A stretch of 64,000 nt of DNA, taken from NCBI RefSeq assembly GCF_001570425.1, contig NZ_BCSX01000007.1, positions 163,604-227,603 on the forward strand, read 5' to 3'. Shown one piece after another: positions 22,819-32,765 of the stretch; position 1 is the first letter of the stretch; each line of letters begins with the position of its first letter. Under the pieces are notes generated by a model. That model had not been told where the DNA came from. It searched no databases and was given only the letters and a program-made list of their open reading frames with translations. The position numbers and the translations under genes were made by a program. Source of the DNA: Mycolicibacterium brisbanense (GTDB taxonomy: Bacteria; Actinomycetota; Actinomycetes; Mycobacteriales; Mycobacteriaceae).

Positions 22819-24123
22819 TCAGCGGGTGCCGATGTCGAGGTAGTCGCGCTCGGTGTAGCCCGTGTAGACCTGCCGCGGACGGCCGATCTTGCCCGGCTCC
22901 GAATGCATCTCCCGCCAGTGCGCGATCCAGCCCGGCAGTCGGCCCAGCGCGAACAGCACGGTGAACATCCGCGTCGGGAAACCCATCGCCCGGTAGATCA
23001 CGCCGGTGTAGAAGTCGACGTTCGGGTACAGCTTGCGCTCGACGAAGAAATCGTCGGTCAGCGCGACCTCTTCGAGCGACTTGGCGATGGCCAGCAGTTC
23101 GTCGTCGCCACCGAGCTTGCCGAGGATCTTGTCGGCCTGCTCCTTGACGATGCGCGCCCGCGGATCGTAGTTCTTGTACACGCGGTGCCCGAAGCCCATC
23201 AGCTTCACGCCATCCTCGCGGTTCTTGACCTTCTTGACGAAGTCACGGACGTCGCCGTGCTCCTTGCGGATCTTCTCCAGCATCTCCAACACGGCCTGGT
23301 TGGCGCCGCCGTGCAGCGGGCCCCACAGCGCGTTGATGCCACCGGAGATCGACGTGAACAGGTTGGCCTGCGACGAGCCGACCAGGCGCACAGTCGATGT
23401 CGAGCAGTTCTGCTCGTGATCGGCATGCAGGATCAACAGCATGTCCAGAGCGCGGACGATCTCGGGATCCACCTCATACGGCTCGGCGGGGAAGCCGAAC
23501 GTCATCCGCAGGAAGTTCTCCACCAGGCTCAGCGAGTTGTCCGGGTACAGGAACGGCTGCCCCTCGGACTTCTTGTACGCGTAGGCGGCAATGGTCGGCA
23601 GCTTCGCCAGCAGCCGGATCGTGGAAAGCTCGACCTGCTTCTTGTCGAGCGGATCCAACGAATCCTGGTAGTAGGCACTCAGCGCGTTGACCGCGCTGGA
23701 CAGCACCGGCATGGGGTGCGCGTTGCGCGGGAACCCGTCGAAGAACCTCTTGAGATCCTCGTGCAGCAGCGTGTGCCGCTGGATCCGGTTGGTGAACTGC
23801 TCCAACTCCTCGGCGGTCGGCAGCTCGCCGTAGATCAACAGATAGCTGACCTCGATGAAGTTGGACTTCTCCGCCAACTGCTCGATGGGGATACCCCGGT
23901 ACCGCAGGATGCCGGCGTCACCGTCGATGTAGGTGATGGCCGATTTGGTGGAGGCGGTATTGACGAAGCCGCCGTCGAAGGTGGTGTACCCAGTCTTCGA
24001 CAGCAAAGGCCCCAACGCGATGCCATCCGAGCCCTCGGTGGCCTTGACGATTTCCAGATCAAGCTCGCCACCGGGGTACTTGAGGGTGGCGTGCTCCTGC
24101 CCACTCGACGGGTTTTCGGCCAC
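22819..24123 (-). CDS. gltA2: Citrate synthase GltA2 (main type II-like enzyme)
   Basis: Condenses acetyl-CoA and oxaloacetate in the TCA cycle. The 434 residues include an N-terminal beta domain ([20 protein letters not shown]), typical of the larger hexameric type. Catalytic residues are visible: His in [11 protein letters not shown], His in [16 protein letters not shown] and Asp in [14 protein letters not shown]; the end is [17 protein letters not shown] 24123 is the start. A shorter second citrate synthase, citA, lies 2.9 kb away in the opposite orientation. Confidence 0.96.
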   Translation of the reverse strand: MAENPSSGQEHATLKYPGGELDLEIVKATEGSDGIALGPLLSKTGYTTFDGGFVNTASTKSAITYIDGDAGILRYRGIPIEQLAEKSNFIEVSYLLIYGELPTAEELEQFTNRIQRHTLLHEDLKRFFDGFPRNAHPMPVLSSAVNALSAYYQDSLDPLDKKQVELSTIRLLAKLPTIAAYAYKKSEGQPFLYPDNSLSLVENFLRMTFGFPAEPYEVDPEIVRALDMLLILHADHEQNCSTSTVRLVGSSQANLFTSISGGINALWGPLHGGANQAVLEMLEKIRKEHGDVRDFVKKVKNREDGVKLMGFGHRVYKNYDPRARIVKEQADKILGKLGGDDELLAIAKSLEEVALTDDFFVERKLYPNVDFYTGVIYRAMGFPTRMFTVLFALGRLPGWIAHWREMHSEPGKIGRPRQVYTGYTERDYLDIGTR

Positions 24124-24228
24124 GGGATTCCCTTCGTCCTCGTTTGGGAAGTCGTTGCGAACCTACGACTGCTCTACCAAAAGGTAGTCGCATTCGGTCG
24201 GCGTTGCCCGCGGGGGGCTACCAACCAG

Positions 24229-24885
24229 TCACGCCGGGCGCTGCACGCCCGCCGTCACCTCAAGAAACTCGGCGTACGTGGAATGCACAGCCGCGATCAC
24301 GTCATCGACCGTCACAGTGTCCCAATCGACCGTCGCACCGAGCCGTGCCAGCCCGGACATGATGATCGACGTCCACACGGCCGCGGTCAGCATCAACCGC
24401 TGGTCGTCGCGCGGCACACCCATGCGCCTGGCCAGCTCCGCGTTGACCGCGTCGAACCGGAACTGGGATGCGGCGTGCATCAGCGCAGCCGACGACGTGA
24501 GGATGCGCGCCGAGGCGAGCAACCGATCGGCCGTCAGCCGGTTCGGCGGCGCAGACTTGGTGTCCGCGAACGCCTTCACGTGCGCCCGGTACAGCGCCTC
24601 GATGTCGCTGATGCCGTCCGGTTGCCGGGCCAGTTCGATCGCGATCATCTCGACCACCTCGTCGATGAACGCCAGCATCACGGCGTCCTTGGTCGAGAAG
24701 TACCGACTGAACGTCCGCGGCGACACCTCGGCCGCGGCAGCGATCTGGTCGACGGTGGTCGCCTCGAACCCCTGCCGGTTACACAACTCGATTGCCGCGT
24801 CGATCAATGTCGCCCGGGTGCGCTGTTTCTTACGTTCACGTAAACCGACATAGGCCGTCCCGACCAGTTCCGCCACGTCCGGCAT
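24229..24885 (-). CDS. TetR family transcriptional regulator
   Basis: A 218-residue regulator. The helix-turn-helix region is [20 protein letters not shown], then [20 protein letters not shown], then [15 protein letters not shown]; the C-terminal ligand domain is unremarkable. ATG 24885 is chosen; a frame 30 nt longer exists. It lies between gltA2 and an MFS gene on the same strand, 55 nt after the MFS stop. Target genes are not evident. Confidence 0.88.
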   Translation of the reverse strand: MPDVAELVGTAYVGLRERKKQRTRATLIDAAIELCNRQGFEATTVDQIAAAAEVSPRTFSRYFSTKDAVMLAFIDEVVEMIAIELARQPDGISDIEALYRAHVKAFADTKSAPPNRLTADRLLASARILTSSAALMHAASQFRFDAVNAELARRMGVPRDDQRLMLTAAVWTSIIMSGLARLGATVDWDTVTVDDVIAAVHSTYAEFLEVTAGVQRPA

Positions 24886-24940
24886 GCTATCGCCCCGAAG
24901 TCGATGATTTCGCAAATAAATGACAACCGCTGCCGACTGT

Positions 24941-26245
24941 TCACACCTTGTCGGGATCTCGCAGGTCGTCGGGCGCCCAGACGGGTGCCACCCGGTACCG
25001 CACGAACGCGGGCACCGCTAAGGCAGCGACGACGACGCCGACGACGACGAGTGCTCCGCCGCCCGCCGCGGCCACCGTGGTGCCGACCATCGCCGCGACC
25101 CCACCGTGCGCCGCGTCGGCGAGCCGCGGGCCGCCCGCGACGACGACCGTGAAGACGCCCTGCAACCGTCCCCGCACATCGTCGGACGCGGCCTGTTGCA
25201 GGATCGTCGATCGGAACGCCGCCGACACCATGTCGGCCGCCCCGCCAATCGCCAAGAACGCCAACGCAATCCACAACAGCATCCCGGCGTGGCCGTGGGC
25301 CATCCCACCTGCGACGCCGAAACCGACCATCGCCAGGCCCCAGGCCACGATCGACCACACGACGGCCAGGCCCTGCCTGCGGATCCGCGGCAGCCAGCCC
25401 GAGAACACGCCGCCGAGCACCGCGCCTGCGGACATCGCGGCGGCAAGCAGCGCCATGACCGTTCCGCCCTCCACCGGGCCGCCGAAGCTCTCGTGTGCCA
25501 TCTGAGGGAACAGCGCCCGCGGCATGCCGAAGATCATGGCGATGAGGTCGACGACGAACGACATCAGCACGACCCGGTTGCCCGCCAGATACCGCAAGCC
25601 GTCCAGCACGGCAGCGAATCCCCAGCGCGCCGAACCCTGCTCGGTGTTGGTGGCCGGTATCGGTGCGAGCCGGAACGTGGCCCAGATCGGCGCCAGGCAC
25701 GTCAGCGCGTCGATGAGGTACAGCGTGGACAGGTCCACCCAACTCAGCAGCAGCCCGGCCAGCAGCGGGCCGACGATGGCACCGAACTGGAAGACCGTCA
25801 TGTTCAGTGAGTTCGCGGCGGGCAGTTGTTCGCCGGGCAGCATCCGCGGGATCGCCGCCGAGCGGGTCGGGCTGTTGATCGCGAAGAACGCCTGCTGCAC
25901 CGACAGCAGGCCGAGCACCACCCACACGTTGTTCATGGCCAGCGCGGCCTGCACCCACAACAGCACGGATGCGACGGCCAGTCCGACCGAAGCGATGATG
26001 AGCAGCAGCCTGCGGTCCATCGCGTCGGCCCACGCGCCGCCCCACAGCCCGAACACCACCAGGGGCACCAGGGCGAACAACCCGGCCAGTCCGACGTAGG
26101 CCGAGTTCTGGGTGAGCACGTAGAGCTGCACCGGCACCGCGAAGATCGTCAGATTGGCGCCGATGACGGTCGGTATGCCTGCCACCCACAAGCGCCGGAA
26201 GTCGGGGTTGCGCAGCGGGGTGGTGTCGGCGAAGAACTTTCGCAC
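24941..26245 (-). CDS. MFS transporter, MFS_3/EntS-like
   Basis: Membrane transporter of 434 residues and about 12 helices. It has [20 protein letters not shown], then GLWGGAWADAMDRRLLL (motif A) and SVQQAFFAINSPTRSAAIPR, features of the enterobactin-exporter-like branch. The substrate is unknown. GTG 26245 overlaps the last base of the pdxH stop (TAGTG), so the two are coupled; a much longer open frame upstream is antisense shadow of pdxH. Confidence 0.87.
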   Translation of the reverse strand: MRKFFADTTPLRNPDFRRLWVAGIPTVIGANLTIFAVPVQLYVLTQNSAYVGLAGLFALVPLVVFGLWGGAWADAMDRRLLLIIASVGLAVASVLLWVQAALAMNNVWVVLGLLSVQQAFFAINSPTRSAAIPRMLPGEQLPAANSLNMTVFQFGAIVGPLLAGLLLSWVDLSTLYLIDALTCLAPIWATFRLAPIPATNTEQGSARWGFAAVLDGLRYLAGNRVVLMSFVVDLIAMIFGMPRALFPQMAHESFGGPVEGGTVMALLAAAMSAGAVLGGVFSGWLPRIRRQGLAVVWSIVAWGLAMVGFGVAGGMAHGHAGMLLWIALAFLAIGGAADMVSAAFRSTILQQAASDDVRGRLQGVFTVVVAGGPRLADAAHGGVAAMVGTTVAAAGGGALVVVGVVVAALAVPAFVRYRVAPVWAPDDLRDPDKV

Positions 26246-26922
26246 TACGGCTGGAGGCGTTGCGCGCGGCCGTCCTGGACGCGAATCCGGTTGTGTACCC
26301 GGTTCTCCCGGCCCTGCCAGAACTCGACCACCTCCGGGCTGATCAGGTAGCCGCCCCAATTCGGCGGGACCGGGACCTGGTCGAGTTCGGCGAACCGCTC
26401 GGTGACCTCGGCCAGTTGGTCCATGAGCTCGGCGCGCGATCCGATGGGAAAGGACTGGTGCGACGCCCATGCGCCGAGCTGCGATCCACGGGGTCGCTTG
26501 GACCAGTATTCGGCGGTCGCGTCGGCCGACACCTTGCTCACCGGACCGCGGACGTGCACCTGCCTGCCCAGGCCGAACCACGGGAAGGTGGCCGACGCAT
26601 ACGGGTTGGCGGCCAACTGCTCGCCTTTGGCGGAGTCGTAATTGGTGAAGAAGGTGATGCCGGATTCGTCCACGCCCTTGCACAACACCGTGCGGGTCAC
26701 GGGCCTTCCCTGCGCGTCGACCGTGCCGACCACCATGGCGTTGGGCTCGGCCAGCCCGGCCCGCTGGGCATCGCCGAGCCAGGTACGCAGAAGCGTCAGC
26801 CAGCCTGTCGCGGGATCGTCGCCGAGCCAATCAGCGTCGAGGTCGCCGCAGCCGTCCTTCTCCACATACTCGACCCGCATCGCCGCCAGATCATGATTGT
26901 CCGGAGTTGCCACCGCGCCCAC
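26245..26922 (-). CDS. pdxH: Pyridoxamine 5'-phosphate oxidase PdxH
   Basis: FMN enzyme that makes pyridoxal 5'-phosphate from pyridoxine or pyridoxamine phosphate. The 225 residues include [42 protein letters not shown] (FMN binding), [33 protein letters not shown] and the C-terminal [14 protein letters not shown]. Length and motifs are those of true PdxH. GTG 26922 is used; GTG 26913 (VATPDNHD) is equally possible. It is divergent from citA. Confidence 0.94.
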   Translation of the reverse strand: MGAVATPDNHDLAAMRVEYVEKDGCGDLDADWLGDDPATGWLTLLRTWLGDAQRAGLAEPNAMVVGTVDAQGRPVTRTVLCKGVDESGITFFTNYDSAKGEQLAANPYASATFPWFGLGRQVHVRGPVSKVSADATAEYWSKRPRGSQLGAWASHQSFPIGSRAELMDQLAEVTERFAELDQVPVPPNWGGYLISPEVVEFWQGRENRVHNRIRVQDGRAQRLQP

Positions 26923-26990
26923 GCTACGCCCGCCCGGGGTGCGAGAATCGGGCCCATGAGCGTCAGCGAGGAGCCGAAGGCGGATCGCGC

Positions 26991-28124
26991 ATGAATCCCG
27001 TACCGGAAGAGTTCGTCGCCGGCCTCGAAGGCGTTGTCGCCTTCACCACCGAGATCGCCGAACCGGACAAGGACGGTGGCGCGCTGCGCTACCGCGGTGT
27101 GGACATCGAAGAACTCGTCAGCCGACACGTCACCTTCGGCGACGTGTGGGGACTGCTGGTCGACGGCCGCTTCGGCACCGGCCTGCCGCCCGCCGAGCCG
27201 TTCCCCCTGCCCATCCACAGCGGCGACGTGCGGGTCGATGTCCAGGCCGGGCTGGCGATGCTGGCCCCGATCTGGGGCTACGCGCCGCTGCTCGATATCG
27301 ACGACCAGACCGCGCGCGATCAGCTGGCCCGCGCATCGGTGATGGCCCTCTCCTACGTCGCGCAATCCGCCAGGGGCATCTACCAACCCGCGGTGCCCCA
27401 GCGCCAGATCGATGAATGCACCACTGTCACAGCACGTTTCATGACCCGCTGGCAGGGCGAGCCGGATCCCCGGCACGTCGAGGCCATCGACGCCTACTGG
27501 GTGACCGCGGCCGAGCACGGGATGAACGCCTCGACGTTCACCGCCCGGGTGATCGCGTCAACCGGGGCCGACGTGGCCGCGGCGTTGTCCGGCGCGGTCG
27601 GCGCGATGAGCGGTCCGCTGCACGGTGGCGCACCTGCTCGCGTGCTGCCGATGATCGAGGAGGTCGAGCGCACCGGCGACGCCCGCGCGGTGGTCAAGTC
27701 GATCCTGGACAGCGGCGGCAAACTGATGGGCTTCGGCCACCGGGTGTACCGCGCCGAGGACCCCCGGGCCCGGGTGCTGCGGGCCACCGCCAAACGGCTG
27801 GAAGCACCTCGCTTCGAGGTGGCCGCCGCACTGGAACAGGCCGCGCTCGCCGAGTTGCGTGAACGCAGGCCAGATCGGGCCATCGAGACCAATGTCGAGT
27901 TCTGGGCCGCGGTCATCCTGGACTTCGCCCGAGTGCCGGCGAAGATGATGCCCGCGATGTTCACCTGCGGCCGTACCGCCGGCTGGTGTGCGCACATCCT
28001 CGAACAGAAACGCCTCGGCAAGCTGGTGCGGCCCGCGGCCATCTACGTCGGCCCCGATCCGCGCAGCGTGCAGGACGTCCCCGGCTGGGACGAGCTGGCC
28101 GTGGCGCGAGCGGCCTCGGTGTGA
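26991..28124 (+). CDS. citA: Citrate synthase 2 CitA
   Basis: Shorter citrate synthase of 377 residues, without the N-terminal beta domain of GltA2. It starts [21 protein letters not shown] and has catalytic His in [42 protein letters not shown] (the Asp of the usual VDFY is Glu here: VEFW) and a C-terminal RPAAIYVGP. The first active-site His lies around AEHGMNAST. Known as a second citrate or 2-methylcitrate-type synthase in mycobacteria (Rv0889c-like). ATG 26991 gives the family length. Confidence 0.93.
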   Translation: MNPVPEEFVAGLEGVVAFTTEIAEPDKDGGALRYRGVDIEELVSRHVTFGDVWGLLVDGRFGTGLPPAEPFPLPIHSGDVRVDVQAGLAMLAPIWGYAPLLDIDDQTARDQLARASVMALSYVAQSARGIYQPAVPQRQIDECTTVTARFMTRWQGEPDPRHVEAIDAYWVTAAEHGMNASTFTARVIASTGADVAAALSGAVGAMSGPLHGGAPARVLPMIEEVERTGDARAVVKSILDSGGKLMGFGHRVYRAEDPRARVLRATAKRLEAPRFEVAAALEQAALAELRERRPDRAIETNVEFWAAVILDFARVPAKMMPAMFTCGRTAGWCAHILEQKRLGKLVRPAAIYVGPDPRSVQDVPGWDELAVARAASV

Positions 28125-28729
28125 CGGCCGACGTATTCGCTTCGGCGGCACAGGCTTTCACGCGGCTGGTGCAGTCGCTCCCCGCCGCGGCATGGGACGG
28201 GCCCGGCCTGGGCGAGTGGGACATGCGCGCCCTGATCGGCCATACCTCACGGTCGTTCGTCACGGTCAGCACGTATCTGCGCACCCCCGCCACCCACGAG
28301 GACGTGTCCAGTGCGGTCGAGTACTACGTGAAGATCCGCGACTACATGTCCAGCAGTGGCGCCGCGGCCATCGTGGAGCGCGGCAGGCAGGCGGGCCGGG
28401 ATCTGGGTGACAACCCCGTCGCCGCCATCGAGCAGCTGTCGGCACGGGCCCTCGCCGACGTCGACGACGCGGGCGACCCCTTGATCGCGGTGATCGGCGG
28501 TCTGGGCATCCGGTTGAGCGCCTACCTGCAGACCCGCATCTTCGAGCTGACCGTGCACAGCCTCGACATCGCCGCGGCAGCGGGCGTGACGGCAGACCTG
28601 CCGTCCGAGGCGCTGGAGGCGGCAGCGGTGTTGGCCACCCGCATCTCGGTAGCGCTGGGCGAGGGCGACACCGTGCTGCGGGCGTTGACCGGCCGGACCC
28701 CGTTGCCGCAGCCCTTCTCCGTCACCTGA
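28121..28729 (+). CDS. Maleylpyruvate isomerase/DinB-like mycothiol-dependent protein
   Basis: A 202-residue four-helix-bundle protein of the MDMPI_N/DinB_2 superfamily. It has the N-terminal VFASAAQAFTRLVQSLPAAA, WDMRALIGHTSRSFVTV (the metal-binding His of this family in LIGH), and FELTVHSLDIAAAAG (second His). Relatives use mycothiol or a bound metal in thiol transfer or isomerisation. GTG 28121 overlaps the citA stop by GTGA, so it is coupled to citA. The substrate is unknown. Confidence 0.8.
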   Translation: MTADVFASAAQAFTRLVQSLPAAAWDGPGLGEWDMRALIGHTSRSFVTVSTYLRTPATHEDVSSAVEYYVKIRDYMSSSGAAAIVERGRQAGRDLGDNPVAAIEQLSARALADVDDAGDPLIAVIGGLGIRLSAYLQTRIFELTVHSLDIAAAAGVTADLPSEALEAAAVLATRISVALGEGDTVLRALTGRTPLPQPFSVT

Positions 28730-28830
28730 ATGTCAGACTCCCGTGCTTGCATGGGGAGAGCCGCGATGAGATCCGTCCGCCCGGCGGGTCTGCATTGGGG
28801 TCCGCCCACAATGAGACAGGAGTCCACCCT

Positions 28831-29283
28831 ATGGCCATCGAAGTAACCCCCGCAGTGTTGCCGCATCTGGTCGTCGACGACGCCGCAGCCGCCATCGACT
28901 TCTACGTCAAGGCATTCGGTGCCACCGAGCTCGGCCGGGTACCCGGTCCCGACGGCAAGCTCATCCACGCCGCACTCACCATCAACGGCTCCACCGTGAT
29001 GCTCAACGACGATTTCCCCGAGTTCAACGGCGGCAAGTCGACGACGCCGAAGGCCCTCGGCGGCACACCCGTCACCATCCATCTGACCGTCACCGACGTC
29101 GAGTCCAAGTTCGCGCAGGCGGTCGAGGCTGGCGCCGAGGTCGTCATGCCGCTGGAGGACCAGTTCTGGGGCGACCGCTACGGCATGGTGCGTGATCCGT
29201 TCGGACATCAGTGGTCGCTGGGTCAGCCGGTGCGCGAGGTGAGCCCCGAGGAGATCGCCGCGGCCATGCAGAACCAGCAGTAG
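28831..29283 (+). CDS. Glyoxalase/VOC family protein (Rv0887c-like, PhnB type)
   Basis: A 150-residue vicinal-oxygen-chelate protein. It has LVVDDAAAAIDFYVKAFGA, then LTINGSTVMLNDDFPE, then HLTVTDVESKFAQAVEAGAE, and the C-terminal WGDRYGMVRDPFGHQWSLG, the pattern of PhnB-like VOC proteins. The reaction is unknown. ATG 28831 follows acaggagtcc. It stands 100 nt after the previous gene and 76 nt before pnuC. Confidence 0.9.
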   Translation: MAIEVTPAVLPHLVVDDAAAAIDFYVKAFGATELGRVPGPDGKLIHAALTINGSTVMLNDDFPEFNGGKSTTPKALGGTPVTIHLTVTDVESKFAQAVEAGAEVVMPLEDQFWGDRYGMVRDPFGHQWSLGQPVREVSPEEIAAAMQNQQ

Positions 29284-29359
29284 GACACTCCGGCCTCACC
29301 AGTATCGGCCGTCCCAGCAAGCCCGGTTAGTCTCGACGCGAGAACCGGGGGGAGGGTCG

Positions 29360-29983
29360 ATGCTGGACTGGCTGGCGCAGTTGGTGCAGCCGCTCAATGC
29401 CACGCTGTTCGTATTGGGCGGTGACGCCGTGAGTTGGGCCGAGCTGCTGGGTTTCGTCACCGGCGGGGCGTGTGTGGCGCTGACCGTGCGCCGCCACATC
29501 GCCAACTTCCCGGTCGGCATCGCCAATTGCGTGTTCTTCCTGGTGCTGTTCGCCTCGGCCCGGCTGTGGGCCGACGCCGGGCTGCAGGTGCTCTACATCG
29601 CCCTGGGATTCGCCGGGTGGTGGCAGTGGCGGTACGGCAACGCGGGCCGCACCCCCTTGGTGGTCACCCGGGCCCGCCCGGACCAAATCGGTTGGTGCAT
29701 AGGCGTTGTCGTGGCCGCGACGGCGGCGCTGACGGTCATCCTGCGGGCGGCGCACGATTCTGCCCCGTTTCTCGACGCGCTCACCACGTCCCTGTCGTTG
29801 GTGGCGCAGTGGCTGCTGAACGGCAAGTACCTGCAGACCTGGTACTTCTGGATCGCCGCGGACTGCATCTACGTGCCGCTCTACCTGAGCCGCGATCTCA
29901 ACCTGACCGCGGCGATCTACGTGGTGTTCCTGGCACTGTGCCTGTCCGGGTTGCAGTCCTGGCGCAAGGTGCGGGTGGCGTGA
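29360..29983 (+). CDS. pnuC: Nicotinamide riboside transporter PnuC
   Basis: Membrane protein of 207 residues and about 7 helices. It has the family motifs GFAGWWQWRYG (the WxxW gate) and NGKYLQTWYFWIAADCIYVPLY. PnuC passes nicotinamide riboside by facilitated diffusion, trapped inside by phosphorylation. The next gene, overlapping by GTGA, encodes a NadR-like protein with a ribosylnicotinamide-kinase-type domain, which fits this. ATG 29360 follows ggggggagggtcg. Confidence 0.92.
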   Translation: MLDWLAQLVQPLNATLFVLGGDAVSWAELLGFVTGGACVALTVRRHIANFPVGIANCVFFLVLFASARLWADAGLQVLYIALGFAGWWQWRYGNAGRTPLVVTRARPDQIGWCIGVVVAATAALTVILRAAHDSAPFLDALTTSLSLVAQWLLNGKYLQTWYFWIAADCIYVPLYLSRDLNLTAAIYVVFLALCLSGLQSWRKVRVA

Positions 29984-31068
29984 GCGAGTTCGGGCACGGC
30001 CTGTTCATCGGCAAGTTCTATCCGCCGCACCGCGGGCACCACGCCGTGATCGAGGCCGCCGCCGCCCGTTGTGACCGGGTGAGTGTGCTGGTGATGGCGG
30101 CCGCGCCGGAAACCATACCGCTGGCCGACCGCGTGGCCTGGCTCCGTGACACCCACAGCGCCCAGAGCAACGTCACCGTTGCCGGGATCCCGTGCGACGC
30201 ACCGCTGGACGTCACCGATCAACGCGTGTGGGCCGCTCAGGTGGCGGCCATGCGGGCCGGATTGCGGGCCGCGGGCTGCCCTCCCGAGGTCGACGCAGTG
30301 TTCTGCGGCGACGACTACGGCGACGAGCTGGCGCGCTGGTTCGACGCCGCGTGCGTGCGGATCACCCGCAGCCCGGTCAGCGCCTCGGCCGTCCGCCGCG
30401 ACCTCGCGGGACGGTGGCTCGAGCTGGCCCCGGCCACCCGTGCGGGGCTCACCACGCGCGTCGTCGTGCTCGGCGCCGAGTCGACCGGGACGACGACTGT
30501 CGCCACCAGGCTGCAGCAGCACTACTGCGCGCGCGGCGGTGTCTGGGCCACGACCCGCGCCGTCGAGGAATACGGCCGGGAACACACCGCGGTGGTGTGG
30601 CAGCGCCAGCCCGACCGTGCGGTTACCGAATTGACCTGGGGCCACGCAGATTTCGATGCCATCGGGACCGAACAGAGTCGCCGGGAGGAGGCCGCGGCCC
30701 GCGCCGGTTCACCGATCCTGTTGTGCGACACCGACGCATTCGCCACCTCGGTGTGGGAGCGTCGTTACCTCGGGCCGGCCGCACGCAGCGATCAGCCGTG
30801 GACGCGGGTACCGCGGCGCGCGGTCTATCTGCTCACCGACCACGCCGACGTGCCGTGGCACGACGACGGGATGCGCGAGGGCGACCTGGAGATCCGGGCG
30901 GCCATGACCGGCTGGTTCGCCGATGCGCTCACGGCCGCCGGACACTCGTGGGTGCTGTTGACGGGATCGTTGCCCGAGCGGGTTGAACTCGCCGTGCGTA
31001 CCGTAGACCCGCTGTTGAGTCTGGCGATGCGCTTCGGCGAACCGCTGCACGGCCCGGGCTTCGAGTGA
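29980..31068 (+). CDS. NadR-like bifunctional protein (NMN adenylyltransferase plus ribosylnicotinamide kinase-type ATPase domain)
   Basis: A 362-residue NAD-salvage protein. The N-terminal half is a nucleotidyltransferase (LFIGKFYPPHRGHHAVIEAA with the HXGH motif; ITRSPVSASAVRRDL near residue 130). The C-terminal half is a P-loop kinase like NadR (VVVLGAESTGTTTVATRL, residues about 161-178). The canonical Walker lysine is Thr (GAESTGTTT), a variant I recall from other actinobacterial homologues. Together with PnuC it would phosphorylate incoming nicotinamide riboside and adenylate NMN. GTG 29980 overlaps the pnuC stop. Confidence 0.85.
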   Translation: MSEFGHGLFIGKFYPPHRGHHAVIEAAAARCDRVSVLVMAAAPETIPLADRVAWLRDTHSAQSNVTVAGIPCDAPLDVTDQRVWAAQVAAMRAGLRAAGCPPEVDAVFCGDDYGDELARWFDAACVRITRSPVSASAVRRDLAGRWLELAPATRAGLTTRVVVLGAESTGTTTVATRLQQHYCARGGVWATTRAVEEYGREHTAVVWQRQPDRAVTELTWGHADFDAIGTEQSRREEAAARAGSPILLCDTDAFATSVWERRYLGPAARSDQPWTRVPRRAVYLLTDHADVPWHDDGMREGDLEIRAAMTGWFADALTAAGHSWVLLTGSLPERVELAVRTVDPLLSLAMRFGEPLHGPGFE

Positions 31069-31082
31069 GGATCGCCCGAAGC

Positions 31083-32747
31083 TCAGTGCGCCTGCAGGCT
31101 CGCGGCAAGACGTTGGCGCACAGTCGGTTTCGGCGCCGTCGCCGCCACGGCCAGCATGGCCTCGACGGTGGTGAACTTGTCGCGGGGACGCTCGTCGCCG
31201 CCGCGCGCGATCTCCGCCTCGTCGATGGCGTGCCATCCCGCGGCGTCCACCACATCGGGCTGACGGCTACGCACGAGCTTCTCGAGCTCCCCCGGCTTGC
31301 GCACCGGAGCTGCCAGCACCCCGTTGTTGTAGTCGGCGACGAGGTTGTGCACGGTCTCCGACGCACACGACTTGTTGGTGCCGATGAAACCGGTGGGCCC
31401 GCGCTTGATCCAGCCCGCCACATACGCACCGGTGGCGCCACGGACCCGGCCGCCGTCGTTCGGGACGACGGCGGCGTCGTCGTCGAACGGCAACGCGTCA
31501 ATGGCCTTGCCGCGGTAGCCGATCGAGGTGAGCACGAGCCCGGCCTCGATGGTGCACGTCTGATCCGTCCCGGTGAGCCCGAACTCGACTCCGGTCGTGC
31601 GGGTTTCACCCAGCACCCGCTGAGGCGTCAGCTGGTAGGCCAACCGGATCCGCGGCGTGGTGATCGGAGCCGAGGCATCGCCCAGCTTGGCGAGGATCTC
31701 CAGCTTGCCGCGGGTCAAGGGGTCTGTCGCCGCAGCGAGGTCGCGCAGCACCAGCTCGTGATCGGCCGCGCTGAGCACCACCTGGCAGGTGGAGGTCAGC
31801 CCGATCAGCTCGGGCAGGGTGAATGCCGAGAACGCCGGGCCGCGGCGCGCGGCAATCACGACTTCCTGCACCCGCGAGCCCCGCAGAGTGGCCAGCGCGT
31901 GATCAGAAATATCGGTGCGGGCCAACACATCCGGATCAGTCGTCAGGATCCGGGCCACGTCGAACGCAACGTTGCCGTTGCCGATGATCACGACCCGTTC
32001 GTGCGTGAGGTCCACGGGCAGATCGGTGAACTCGGGGTGCCCGTTGATCCAGGCCACCATCTCGGTGGCCGTTCCGGTGCCCGGGCGGTCCATGCCCTCG
32101 ATGTCCAGGCGCCGGTCGTTGGGTGCCCCGACGGCGTACAGCACGGCGTGATGGTGTTCGAGCAGCTCGGCGTGGGTCAGGTGCTTGCCGACCTCGACGT
32201 TGAGGAAGAACCGGAAGTTGCGCTGCTTGCCGATGGTGTCGAACAGCTTGGTCACCCGCTTGGTGCTCTGATGGTCGGGCGCAACACCGGCCCGCACCAA
32301 GCCGTAGGGCGTCGGCAGCTTCTCGAAGACGTTGACGCGCACGCCTTTTTGCGTCAGCAGTTCGTCGGCGGCGTACATCGCAGCCGGCCCTGAACCCACG
32401 ATGGCCACGGTCAGCGGGCCACCTGGGCGGCGGTCGATCTTCGGCGCCTCGAGAACCGGCGCGAGTTTGGACGTCGGCGGCAGCTTGCCTTCCCGCTTGG
32501 GATAGAACGCGGCATTGAGTTCGATGAACGGCAGCTGCTTCTCGGTCAGCCGGGTGTCCGCCGCGATGGCGCCGACCGGACACGCGCTGACGCACGCACC
32601 GCAGTCGACGCACGCATCGGGATCGATGTAGAGCATCTCGGCGGTCGCGAAGCCCGGCTCATCCGGTGATGGATGAATGCAGTTGACCGGGCACGCGTAG
32701 ACACAGGATCCGTCGCTGCAACACGACTGGGTGATCACATGGGGCAC
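31083..32747 (-). CDS. fprB: Ferredoxin-NADP reductase FprB with N-terminal ferredoxin domain
   Basis: A 554-residue fusion. Residues about 1-75 are a bacterial-type ferredoxin with two cluster motifs (CSDGSCVYACPVNCIHP and CVDCGACVSACPVGAI). The rest is an adrenodoxin-reductase-like flavoprotein with VAIVGSGPAAMYAADELL (FAD), the second nucleotide fold VVIIGNGNVAFDVARIL and GYRGKAIDALPFDD. It moves electrons between NADPH and iron-sulfur carriers, perhaps toward P450s. Orthologous to Rv0886 by architecture and context. It converges on the NadR-like gene with a 14-nt gap, and the AurF-like gene lies 18 nt upstream. Confidence 0.95.
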   Translation of the reverse strand: MPHVITQSCCSDGSCVYACPVNCIHPSPDEPGFATAEMLYIDPDACVDCGACVSACPVGAIAADTRLTEKQLPFIELNAAFYPKREGKLPPTSKLAPVLEAPKIDRRPGGPLTVAIVGSGPAAMYAADELLTQKGVRVNVFEKLPTPYGLVRAGVAPDHQSTKRVTKLFDTIGKQRNFRFFLNVEVGKHLTHAELLEHHHAVLYAVGAPNDRRLDIEGMDRPGTGTATEMVAWINGHPEFTDLPVDLTHERVVIIGNGNVAFDVARILTTDPDVLARTDISDHALATLRGSRVQEVVIAARRGPAFSAFTLPELIGLTSTCQVVLSAADHELVLRDLAAATDPLTRGKLEILAKLGDASAPITTPRIRLAYQLTPQRVLGETRTTGVEFGLTGTDQTCTIEAGLVLTSIGYRGKAIDALPFDDDAAVVPNDGGRVRGATGAYVAGWIKRGPTGFIGTNKSCASETVHNLVADYNNGVLAAPVRKPGELEKLVRSRQPDVVDAAGWHAIDEAEIARGGDERPRDKFTTVEAMLAVAATAPKPTVRQRLAASLQAH

Positions 32748-32765
32748 AGTGGCGGCTCTCGTCGA

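Noticed and set aside
22720..24843. 707-codon plus-strand open frame opposite gltA2 and the TetR gene
   Set aside because: Fully antisense to a convincing citrate synthase with all catalytic residues. Such shadows are common at this GC content.
26246..26830. Upstream extension of the MFS frame at 24941-26245
   Set aside because: Overlaps pdxH in another frame; the transporter begins naturally at GTG 26245.
29434..29979. Upstream extension of the NadR-like frame
   Set aside because: It overlaps pnuC in another frame. GTG 29980 gives the family start and the usual GTGA coupling.
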